Positions 1-6,526 of a DNA stretch of 13,306 bases are shown piece by piece. Made by a program: the position numbers and the translations under genes. Every line of letters starts with the position of its first letter. Within the stretch, counting starts at the first letter, position 1. The stretch is taken from the NCBI GenBank assembly GCA_002839125.1, contig PGXI01000029.1, forward strand, positions 6,828 through 20,133, written 5' to 3'. The notes under the pieces are model-generated. The model did not search any database and was not told where the DNA came from. It worked only from the letters and a program-made list of their open reading frames with translations. This DNA is from Tenericutes bacterium HGW-Tenericutes-5 (GTDB lineage Bacteria; Bacillota_I; Bacilli_A; Izemoplasmatales; Hujiaoplasmataceae).

Positions 1-72
1 GATAACGTATACATCTTTCCTTTTATTGAAATGGATGGCGATGATTACATAGTTCATACTCCAGTAAGATAA
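1..72 (+). CDS. 3' end of an unidentified protein-coding gene
   Basis: Only the last 23 codons are inside the window, read in the frame starting at base 1 and ending with TAA at 70-72. The tail is rich in acidic and aromatic residues (it contains FIEMDGDD and ends HTPVR). This is too short to assign to a family. The gene is believable because a good intrinsic terminator follows its stop codon by only 6 bases on the same strand. It converges on the minus-strand tRNA/phosphofructokinase unit. Function unknown. Confidence 0.6.
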   Translation, partial: DNVYIFPFIEMDGDDYIVHTPVR

Positions 73-78
73 AATCAT

Positions 79-103
79 TACCTCGGACTCCGAGGTATTT
101 TTT
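79..103 (+). terminator. Intrinsic terminator of the partial plus-strand gene
   Basis: A perfect 8-bp stem (79-86 with 90-97, core ACCTCGG/CCGAGGT) with a 3-nt loop is followed by six T residues at 98-103. It sits 6 bases after the stop codon at 70-72. Confidence 0.9.
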
Positions 104-139
104 ATGGAATTTTTTCTTTAATATTTACCATTTTTAAAA

Positions 140-171
140 AAAATAAAAAAATAGCCCCTCATCAGAGTGGC
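140..171 (-). terminator. Terminator after tRNA-Leu
   Basis: Read on the minus strand, a 7-bp GC-rich stem with one mismatch (165-171 with 154-160, 4-nt loop) runs into a long U-rich tract (140-153, interrupted by single A residues). It lies about 50 bases past the tRNA 3' end and would end the pfp-tRNA transcript. The remaining spacer at 104-139 is A/T-rich with nothing else recognisable. Confidence 0.7.
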
Positions 172-221
172 ATAATTAGTAAACCATATCTCCAATTTTT
201 GGAAGCTATTTCATATCATTA

Positions 222-307
222 TGGTGCGGCTGATGAGAGTTGAACTCACACATCCATACGGATACTACCCCCTCAAAGTAGCGCGTCTACCATTCCGCCA
301 CAGCCGC
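222..307 (-). tRNA. tRNA-Leu, anticodon GAG
   Basis: The minus strand folds as a class II tRNA of 86 nt. The 7-bp acceptor stem is GCGGCTG (301-307) with CAGCCGC (226-232). The discriminator is A and the CCA end is encoded (222-224). The anticodon stem CTACT/GGTAG encloses the loop TTGAGGG, so the anticodon GAG lies at 272-274 and reads CUC/CUU leucine codons. A long variable arm (TATCC/GGATG) and a T loop starting TTCAA fit tRNA-Leu. The 5' end lies 23 bases after the phosphofructokinase stop codon with no clear terminator between, so co-transcription with that gene and processing are likely. Confidence 0.96.
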
Positions 308-313
308 AAGATA

Positions 314-332
314 AATGCCCATAAAAGGCATT
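314..332 (-). other. Hairpin between phosphofructokinase stop and tRNA-Leu
   Basis: A 6-bp inverted repeat (AATGCC/GGCATT, 314-319 with 327-332) overlaps the pfp stop codon. No T-run follows it on the minus strand, so it does not look like an intrinsic terminator. It may be an mRNA 3'-end structure or a processing signal in a pfp-tRNA transcript; this role is inferred. Confidence 0.4.
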
Positions 333-1551
333 ATTTAAATTTTGAAAATTGTTGAACTCCGTTAACAAAAATGCTCTTATTTTCTCCTTGAATTAAAGGT
401 AAAGCGTAATCAATAAAAGCCTTTGTAACGCCATTTCCATCTTTATTAATCATATTCGCAGGAATCTTTTTCTCAACGTTTGCTACAGCCAATAAATCAT
501 AAAATCCGTATTCAATATTATATGGTTCTTCTGAACTTCTTCTCATCACAACCATAACTTTGTTTCTACCGGATATTATACCTTTAACAGCTTCTTCACC
601 ACACTTAATCGCTTCATTAACATCAGTCAAACTTTGCAAGTGTGACGCAGCTCTTTGAGTTGAACCAAACTCAACCGATCTTGATGAAATACCCAAATCG
701 TTTTGAACTGTCTGCGCTAACTTAGAGGCAACTCCACCTAATTGAAAATGACCGAAGGCATCCTTCATTCCCGAACTTGATGAAATGAATACCCCATCTT
801 CATTCATAATCCCTTCACTCACGGCTACTAAACATTGTTTCTTCTTTCCATAAACTTCTAACACATCTTTTTTAAACTTCTCAATTGAAAAAGGTACTTC
901 AGGAAGATATACAAGGTCTGGACCAAAACCACTTAAATTAGCTAAGGCACTTGAAGCGGTTAACCAACCAGCATGTCGACCCATAATTTCAATAATCGTA
1001 ACTTTTCCTTTTGGATAGGCTAACATATCATAATGAACTTCCATAACTGTATTAGCTATAAACTTTGCTGCACTCCCAAAACCTGGAGTATGATCAGTAA
1101 AAGGTAAATCATTATCAATGGTTTTAGGAATCCCAATAATTCTTACGTCATAATCAATTGTATCCATATACTCGGCAATCTTCGAACAAGTATCCATCGA
1201 ATCGTTTCCGCCGTTATAAAGGAAATAGCGAATATTATACTTCCTAAAAATATACAGTAATCTTACATACTTTGAATCATCTTCTTTAAAATCAGGCAAC
1301 TTATGTCTAACCGAACCAAAAGCTGAACCTGGTGTATGTTTCAACAGTTCAACATTCTCATCATCTTTATCAGTAATTTTTAACAAATTCTCATTTAAAG
1401 CACCTTCAATTCCGTGCTTCATGACATAGATATCTTTAATATATTCATTTTGTCTTCTTGCTTCAGTGATAACTCCGTAAGCACTGGAATTAATTACTGC
1501 TGTTGGACCGCCTGATTGCCCATAAAGTAGATTTCCTACTAACTTTTTCAT
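331..1551 (-). CDS. pfp: Pyrophosphate-type 6-phosphofructokinase
   Basis: Phosphorylates fructose 6-phosphate to fructose 1,6-bisphosphate in cytosolic glycolysis. The 406-aa chain has the PFK signatures: GQSGGPTAVINS near the N terminus (residues 11-22), GGNDSMD (114-120), PKTIDND (142-148, with the catalytic-type Asp in TIDND) and MGRHAGW (190-196). In ATP-dependent enzymes the second motif reads GGDGS and the third PGTIDND. The Asp after GGN and the Lys in PKT are the substitutions known from PPi-dependent enzymes, so PPi is the likely phosphoryl donor and the reaction may be reversible. The start was placed at 1551 because GGGAG lies 8 nt upstream. An in-frame ATG at 1584 has no ribosome binding site and falls in the probable promoter. 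Its neighbour downstream is tRNA-Leu. Donor specificity is inferred from the motifs. Confidence 0.93.
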   Translation of the reverse strand: MKKLVGNLLYGQSGGPTAVINSSAYGVITEARRQNEYIKDIYVMKHGIEGALNENLLKITDKDDENVELLKHTPGSAFGSVRHKLPDFKEDDSKYVRLLYIFRKYNIRYFLYNGGNDSMDTCSKIAEYMDTIDYDVRIIGIPKTIDNDLPFTDHTPGFGSAAKFIANTVMEVHYDMLAYPKGKVTIIEIMGRHAGWLTASSALANLSGFGPDLVYLPEVPFSIEKFKKDVLEVYGKKKQCLVAVSEGIMNEDGVFISSSSGMKDAFGHFQLGGVASKLAQTVQNDLGISSRSVEFGSTQRAASHLQSLTDVNEAIKCGEEAVKGIISGRNKVMVVMRRSSEEPYNIEYGFYDLLAVANVEKKIPANMINKDGNGVTKAFIDYALPLIQGENKSIFVNGVQQFSKFK

Positions 1552-1574
1552 ACAAATCACTCCCACTCTTAAAT

Positions 1575-1583
1575 ATAATATCA
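1575..1583 (-). promoter_or_regulatory. Extended -10 promoter of phosphofructokinase
   Basis: On the minus strand the sequence TGATATTAT fits an extended -10 element (TGnTATAAT, one mismatch) with a predicted start point near 1568, about 17 bases before the ATG at 1551. No convincing -35 box was found. The same TGnTAT(A/T)AT form recurs before speA, tdh and the signal-peptidase genes. Confidence 0.45.
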
Positions 1584-1629
1584 TAACTCAAATAAAAATC
1601 GATAATTTTTTAAGCAAAAAATCAGAAAA

Positions 1630-1667
1630 ACAATAAAGAAACGCCTCCACATTTTAGTGAAGGCGTT
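1630..1667 (-). terminator. Terminator of the FN3-protein/MscS operon
   Basis: An 11-bp stem with one G-T pair (1657-1667 with 1640-1650, core AACGCCTTCAC) and a 6-nt loop, then a T-rich tract on the minus strand. It lies 23 bases after the MscS gene stop. The plus strand beyond the stem (ATTAAAT) is a poor tract, so it acts mainly on the minus strand. Confidence 0.8.
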
Positions 1668-1690
1668 ATTAAATAACTAATAGAATAACT

Positions 1691-2650
1691 TTATTCTTTT
1701 ACTTCATCTTTTTTTGCTTCATGAACCACAAGTTGAGGGAATGGAATTGAAACATTATTCTTATCAAATAAAATCTTCATCTCGCGGTTTAAACTTCTCA
1801 TTACATTATATCGGTCATTTTCATTAACTAAAGCAATAACTCTTAATACAACACTTGAATCTCCTAAGTTTTGTACCCCTACATAATAAGGTCCTTCAAC
1901 TATCTTAGGTATGTTGTTTCTGATTTCATGAAGATTCTTGTTAATAATAAGTTCAACTCTTTCAATATCTTCATCATAACCAATAGAAATTTCACAGATT
2001 GCTTTAGAAAGACTAGAAGTTGTATTAATTGCGCCTCTAATATCCGAATTATTAATAATCTTAATATCGCCGTTAATATCTTCAAATTTAGTAACTCTTA
2101 AACTAATCTCTTTGACCGTTCCTCTAAAATCGCCGATTTGAATAATGTCTCCTACTGAATATTGTTTTTCAAATATAATAAACAAACCACTGAAAATATC
2201 TTCTATCAAACTTTGAGCACCAAAGCTAATAGCTAAACCAATAATCCCAGCACCTGCTAAGAGTGTTGGTGTCGGTACATTCCAAGCACTTAAAATCAAA
2301 AAGATAGCGATAATGAAACTTAAGTATTTAATCGTGGAGTTGATTAAATTTGCGATTGTTGTACCTCTAAAAGACTTAGCTTTAAAAACACTAACAATTA
2401 TTAGTAACACCTTACTGATTAACCACATAAAGAAAATGATTGCTAGTGTTTCTATCAAAACAACATAATTATTTTTAAAAAAGTCAAACAAATTGAAAAA
2501 CTTCCCAATGGAGTTATCAATTATACTTGAAAACATAGTATTTGGGAAAACAATTGGCCCTAAAATACTAACTAACAATAAAACAAAAACTACTGCTAAG
2601 ACAATAATTAAATTTAACTTTTCTTTCTTACCCATTTCTTTAAACTTCAT
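1691..2650 (-). CDS. MscS-family small-conductance mechanosensitive ion channel
   Basis: Membrane channel expected to open under membrane tension and release solutes during osmotic downshock. The 319-aa chain has an N-terminal hydrophobic helix (about 12-34), two more TM segments (about 62-88 and 105-123), then the Gly/Ala-rich pore helix (about 128-158, LLAGAGIIGLAISFGAQ) that marks the family. The cytoplasmic beta domain follows (SVGDIIQIGDFRGTVKEI, about 165-182), and the C-terminal domain ends with the typical IPFPQ motif near residue 305. Length is slightly above E. coli MscS (286 aa) because of the extra N-terminal stretch. The ATG at 2650 has GAGG 9 nt upstream. The gene begins 12 bases after the stop of the FN3-like protein and shares its terminator, so the two are probably one operon. 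Confidence 0.93.
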   Translation of the reverse strand: MKFKEMGKKEKLNLIIVLAVVFVLLLVSILGPIVFPNTMFSSIIDNSIGKFFNLFDFFKNNYVVLIETLAIIFFMWLISKVLLIIVSVFKAKSFRGTTIANLINSTIKYLSFIIAIFLILSAWNVPTPTLLAGAGIIGLAISFGAQSLIEDIFSGLFIIFEKQYSVGDIIQIGDFRGTVKEISLRVTKFEDINGDIKIINNSDIRGAINTTSSLSKAICEISIGYDEDIERVELIINKNLHEIRNNIPKIVEGPYYVGVQNLGDSSVVLRVIALVNENDRYNVMRSLNREMKILFDKNNVSIPFPQLVVHEAKKDEVKE

Positions 2651-2662
2651 ACCCTTATCCCT

Positions 2663-3982
2663 CTAACTTTCTATCCTAATTAAACTCTTACTTTTTTGAT
2701 AATCTAAACTACTTTCAATCATAATCTCTACGTAATACTCATCAAAAATTTGTTTGTTTACAATAAAGCTCGTTTGATATTCCTCACCATCGAAATTGGA
2801 AAGAATATAATAGTTACTTTCTAAGTAATACCAGTATTGATTTACTTCATCGTAATAGTATATTTCATAACTTACTTGATCTAATTCCAAATTTTTACTA
2901 GTAACAAAAACTTCATAATATGAGTCATACTCAACCACTTCAAAACTAATATCAAGTTTTGGTAAAGTTGTTATGACTATTTGCTCAAACTCTAATGATT
3001 CTTCTCTTAATGTATCAGGGTTAACATAATTAGCTCTTAAGATAAAACTATATTCTGTCTCAGGACTTAAACCACTAACAATTAGATGGTCATGACTTGA
3101 ATATGATTCTTCACTTGATGGTATATACTCGATTTCATTAACTTTGTTGCTTCCGCGATAAACGTCTAAATAAAGCTCTATTCCATCAATAATTCCCCCT
3201 TCTAAATAAACACCAAAAGCTGCTTCTTTATCATTGTAATAACTGATAAAAATTGATGCGTTGAACTTAAACGGTGGACTAATATAAACTTCATCAACTA
3301 TTACTGTGTTACCATCAAATACTGCTTCGAGAACGAGATGATACTTTGTTGCACCACTATCATAAAATTCAATTTCAACAGTTTCATCTATGCCTGAAAG
3401 AGTTAATACATCATAAAATATTTGGTCTGGATAATCTTCATAAATACTTGCATATTTTAGACTAAAATCACTGTAACCTTCTAATAAGCCGTAACTAATA
3501 CCGATGTCATAAATATTTAGATAATCAAACGAATCAGATGTTTTATTAACACTGGTTATAGCCGCGATTAAATCACTATCAGTAGTGACAATTTCTTTGG
3601 CTAATACCTCATCGCCGAATCCTTTATTATAAACTACTTTCAAATTGTACTTTGTATTTTCTTTTAAACCAGTAAAACTACCAAAACTTTTACCGATAGA
3701 AACAACACTTTCAAACCTTTCTGTTTGACTTTCTAGTATCACAGTTAGTTCATCTTCTTTAACTACATTATCACTATCAGTAACATTTAAAGAATAAATT
3801 ACTTCATGAGAAAAAGCTTTGACCTCGTCAAAGCTAGCTTTAGGACTTTTTGGAATTAAAACAACTGCAGCTACAACCACAATCGCTGTCATTGTAAATG
3901 ATTGAAACAACCCTTTAAAAACTTCCATTTTTGTCCGTTTTTTCATCTTCTCTTGAAATACTTTTAATCTAGACAAATTCAT
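2663..3982 (-). CDS. Membrane-anchored protein with fibronectin-III-like repeats
   Basis: Unrecognised protein of about 439 aa. A basic N terminus (KMKKRTK) precedes one hydrophobic segment (about 29-44), so it is probably a type II membrane protein or has an uncleaved signal, with residues from about 50 on outside the cell. The outer part is acidic and Tyr-rich and shows three copies of the FN3 F-strand pattern: GLKENTKYNLKVVYN (105-119), ATKYHLVLEAVF (211-222) and GLSPETEYSFILRANY (304-319). These are about 100 residues apart, and a more divergent fourth unit probably occupies 345-437. There are no catalytic motifs, so an adhesion or scaffold role is a guess. Start: the ATG at 3982 lies only 2 nt from GAGAGG, whereas an in-frame TTG at 3974-3976 is 8 nt from it and may be the real start. 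It is upstream of, and probably co-transcribed with, the MscS gene. Confidence 0.75.
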   Translation of the reverse strand: MNLSRLKVFQEKMKKRTKMEVFKGLFQSFTMTAIVVVAAVVLIPKSPKASFDEVKAFSHEVIYSLNVTDSDNVVKEDELTVILESQTERFESVVSIGKSFGSFTGLKENTKYNLKVVYNKGFGDEVLAKEIVTTDSDLIAAITSVNKTSDSFDYLNIYDIGISYGLLEGYSDFSLKYASIYEDYPDQIFYDVLTLSGIDETVEIEFYDSGATKYHLVLEAVFDGNTVIVDEVYISPPFKFNASIFISYYNDKEAAFGVYLEGGIIDGIELYLDVYRGSNKVNEIEYIPSSEESYSSHDHLIVSGLSPETEYSFILRANYVNPDTLREESLEFEQIVITTLPKLDISFEVVEYDSYYEVFVTSKNLELDQVSYEIYYYDEVNQYWYYLESNYYILSNFDGEEYQTSFIVNKQIFDEYYVEIMIESSLDYQKSKSLIRIES

Positions 3983-4107
3983 CGCCTCTCACTCTTAATT
4001 TAATCTATTTTTACTTAATATTCAATACACTAAAACAAAATAATTTAAAAACATAACTTTCTATTACTTAACCACTACTAGACTTGTTAAGGAGCGAATA
4101 AAATTCC

Positions 4108-4136
4108 TTTAATTTTTCATTAATTTATGTTATTAT
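4108..4136 (+). promoter_or_regulatory. Promoter of the speA-speB-sdaA operon
   Basis: TGTTATTAT at 4128-4136 is an extended -10 element (one mismatch to TGnTATAAT). A weak -35 (TTTAAT, 4108-4113) stands 17 bases upstream. The predicted start point near 4143 gives a leader of about 32 nt. The rest of the 190-bp divergent spacer (3983-4107) is AT-rich; no clear promoter for the leftward gene was resolved. Confidence 0.5.
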
Positions 4137-4174
4137 TGTCTCATGAAGAACCACTGATAAGAAAGGGATGCTTA

Positions 4175-5674
4175 ATGAGAGATTCTAATCAAAATAAAAC
4201 CCCATTTTTCACCAAACTAAAAGAATATGGCAATAGCCATGTTGCGCCGTTTGATGTCCCAGGACATAAACTAGGAAGAATTGATAATGACCTGCAAAAA
4301 TTTGCAGGAAAAAAGCTGTATTTATTGGATGCTAATTCTCCTGTAGGGCTTGATCATTTAAACTATCCAACTGGTGTTATTGCGGAAGCACAAAAATTAA
4401 TGGCAGAAGCTATGCAAGCAGATAAATCATACTTTCTTACCAATGGTACGACCACTGGTATCTTGGCTATGGTTATGAGCGTTTGTAAAGCTAATGATAA
4501 AATAATCCTACCGAGAAATGTACACAAATCTGTAATAAACGGACTTATTCTTTCTGGTGCGATGCCTGTATTTATTAAACCGAATATTGATGAATATGTC
4601 GGAATTGCTAATGATGTAAGTTTTGAAGCGGTAAAAAAAGCAATTGATGAAAATCTCGATGCTAAAGCAATCTTTATCATTAACCCAACATATTTTGGAG
4701 TTGTGTCTGATTTAAAGAAAATTACTGATTACGCTCACGAAAAAAATATCGTCGTAATGGTTGACGAAGCACATGGAGCTCAGTTTTATTTTTCACATCG
4801 TCTCCCTCTAGGTGCGATGGAGGCCGGAGCTGACATCAGTGCTACTTCAATGCATAAAACCGCTGGTAGTTTAACTCAAAGTTCTGTCATCTTAACTAAG
4901 GGTGAAAGAATTGATCATCAAAGACTACGCGCTACTTTAAATATGTTGCAATCAACATCACCAAGTTCTTTGCTAATGGCATCACTTGATGTGGCCAGAA
5001 AGACTATGTACTTTCATGGTAAAGCGAGAATTAACAATATCTTACAATTAGCCAAGATTGCTAGAGAAAAACTAAAAACAATCCCTGGTATCAAAGTTAT
5101 TGATAAAGAATATTTATTAAATCAAGGTTGCTTTGACTATGACGAAACTAAACTAATGGTTAAGGTAAGTGATTTAGGGTTATCAGGATTTGACGTTTAT
5201 CAAATCATGAAGAAAAAATATAACATTCAACTAGAACTTGCAGAATCACACATGGTTCTTTGCGTTCTTACAATCGGAACGACAAAACAAGATCTTGAAA
5301 GACTTGTTCTTGCCTTTAAGAAGCTAGCAAGTGAATACAATAAGATTAAAGATAAACTACCTAAAATCGAATTCCGATATCAATTTCCAGAAACCTACGT
5401 TAGACCACGTGATGCTTATCACGCTCCAAAGCACTTGATTAAACTTGAAGACGCATATGATGAAGTCAGTGCTGAATCAATTATGATTTACCCACCAGGA
5501 ATTCCAATCATAATCCCTGGAGAAGTTATTACTGAAGAAGTTGTAAGAGACATTAAATTTTATAAAGAAAAAGGCGGTTCATTACAAAGCGATATCGATA
5601 ATGATACAGATATTGATTATGTACAAATCGTCGACAAAGAAAATTGGATTAAATATGAAGGTGATTTAATATGA
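4175..5674 (+). CDS. speA: Arginine decarboxylase, Orn/Lys/Arg decarboxylase family (fold type I PLP)
   Basis: PLP enzyme expected to decarboxylate arginine to agmatine, the first step to putrescine. Motifs in the 499-aa chain: FDVPGHK near the N terminus (26-32), NGTTTG (90-95), DEAHGA with the cofactor-binding Asp (197-202), SMHKTAGSLTQ with Schiff-base Lys about 228, and a C-terminal region with YPPGIPIIIPGE. Length and absence of an N-terminal response-regulator-like wing match the short Gram-positive form (B. subtilis SpeA type) and not the long E. coli inducible enzymes. Arginine rather than lysine or ornithine specificity is inferred from the overlapping agmatinase gene. Start: ATG 4175 has AAAGG 8 nt upstream; an in-frame ATG at 4127 falls before the predicted transcription start. 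The stop TGA overlaps the next ATG (ATGA). Confidence 0.9.
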   Translation: MRDSNQNKTPFFTKLKEYGNSHVAPFDVPGHKLGRIDNDLQKFAGKKLYLLDANSPVGLDHLNYPTGVIAEAQKLMAEAMQADKSYFLTNGTTTGILAMVMSVCKANDKIILPRNVHKSVINGLILSGAMPVFIKPNIDEYVGIANDVSFEAVKKAIDENLDAKAIFIINPTYFGVVSDLKKITDYAHEKNIVVMVDEAHGAQFYFSHRLPLGAMEAGADISATSMHKTAGSLTQSSVILTKGERIDHQRLRATLNMLQSTSPSSLLMASLDVARKTMYFHGKARINNILQLAKIAREKLKTIPGIKVIDKEYLLNQGCFDYDETKLMVKVSDLGLSGFDVYQIMKKKYNIQLELAESHMVLCVLTIGTTKQDLERLVLAFKKLASEYNKIKDKLPKIEFRYQFPETYVRPRDAYHAPKHLIKLEDAYDEVSAESIMIYPPGIPIIIPGEVITEEVVRDIKFYKEKGGSLQSDIDNDTDIDYVQIVDKENWIKYEGDLI

Positions 5675-6525
5675 AAAAAGTAGATTTATCATTTCAAAGT
5701 TGTAAAAGCGAATACCCTGAAAGCAATGTAGTTTTATTTTCAGCGCCATTAGACAACACGACATCATACCGCCCAGGAACGAGATTTGCCGGTAATGCTG
5801 TTAGAGTTGAATCAATCGGTATTGAATGGTATTCCCCATACAAAGAAATGGATTTAAAAGATTATCATACAGTTGATATCGGTGATTTAGAATTACCGAT
5901 GGGACTAGTTGAAGAATCTCTAGACATCATTTATGACGTATCAAGAAAAATCGTATTCAACAATAAAAAACCAATGATGATTGGCGGTGAACACTTAGTT
6001 ACTTTTCCAGTTGTAAAAGCTTTAATGGAAAAATATCCTAGTCTTCATATCATCCATCTTGACGCTCACACTGATCTTAGAGATGAATTCTTAGGAAGAA
6101 AACTTTCTCACGCTACTGTTATTAGAAGATGCTATGACATCTTAGGTGATGGTAGAATTTATCAATTTGGAATTAGAAGCGGTGACAAACACGAATTTGA
6201 CTTTGCTAAAAATGGTCATACTTATATGCAAAAATTCAACTTTGATGGTCTAGATGAAGTAATCGAGAAAATAAAAGATAAACCAGTCTATATCACAATC
6301 GACTTAGATGTTTTAGATCCAGCAGTTTTCCCTGGCACAGGAACACCTGAACCAGGTGGAATGACTTTTAAAGATCTTCTTAACGCGATGAAAAGCTTTG
6401 AGAAGTTAAACAATGTAGTTGGTGCTGATTTAGTTGAGCTAGCTCCAATGTTAGACAGTTCAAATGTTTCTACTGTTGTTGCGGCTAAAGCCTTAAGAGA
6501 AATGATTTTACTTCTTCATAAATAA
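5671..6525 (+). CDS. speB: Agmatinase (ureohydrolase/arginase family)
   Basis: Binuclear manganese hydrolase expected to split agmatine into putrescine and urea in the cytosol. All metal ligands of the family are visible in the 284-aa chain: GGEH (His108), DAHTD (Asp131, His133, Asp135) and DLDVLDP (Asp211, Asp213), followed by PGTGTPEPGG (221-230). Length fits agmatinases (about 290 aa). The start overlaps the speA stop by 4 bases (ATGA) and has an AAGG site 9 nt upstream, so the two are translationally coupled and probably act in sequence. Arginase or another guanidino hydrolase cannot be excluded from sequence alone, but the decarboxylase partner makes agmatine the best substrate. Confidence 0.93.
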   Translation: MKKVDLSFQSCKSEYPESNVVLFSAPLDNTTSYRPGTRFAGNAVRVESIGIEWYSPYKEMDLKDYHTVDIGDLELPMGLVEESLDIIYDVSRKIVFNNKKPMMIGGEHLVTFPVVKALMEKYPSLHIIHLDAHTDLRDEFLGRKLSHATVIRRCYDILGDGRIYQFGIRSGDKHEFDFAKNGHTYMQKFNFDGLDEVIEKIKDKPVYITIDLDVLDPAVFPGTGTPEPGGMTFKDLLNAMKSFEKLNNVVGADLVELAPMLDSSNVSTVVAAKALREMILLLHK

Positions 6526-6526
6526 T

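Noticed and set aside
1871..2101. Open frames of 60-76 codons on the plus strand and in another minus frame within the MscS gene
   Set aside because: They lie wholly inside a clear MscS-family gene, have no ribosome binding site, and their predicted products look like shifted AT-rich translation.
4089..4109. Weak inverted repeat AAGGA...TCCTT followed by TAATTTTT upstream of speA
   Set aside because: The 5-bp stem with an 11-nt loop is too weak for a terminator, no plus-strand gene ends there, and it overlaps the promoter region.
4168..4188. Six-codon upstream open frame starting in the speA ribosome binding site
   Set aside because: The ATG is part of the AAAGGGATG binding region with no site of its own; there is no evidence of a leader peptide.
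4363..4680. 105-codon minus-strand open frame inside speA
   Set aside because: It is fully antisense to the conserved PLP-decarboxylase coding sequence, and no ribosome binding site or family motif is visible.
5672..5674. Possibility that TGA encodes Trp (mycoplasma code 4)
   Set aside because: Trp residues seen in the genes are TGG, no gene contains in-frame TGA, and speA, tdh and the two secreted-protein genes end at TGA at the expected family length or position.
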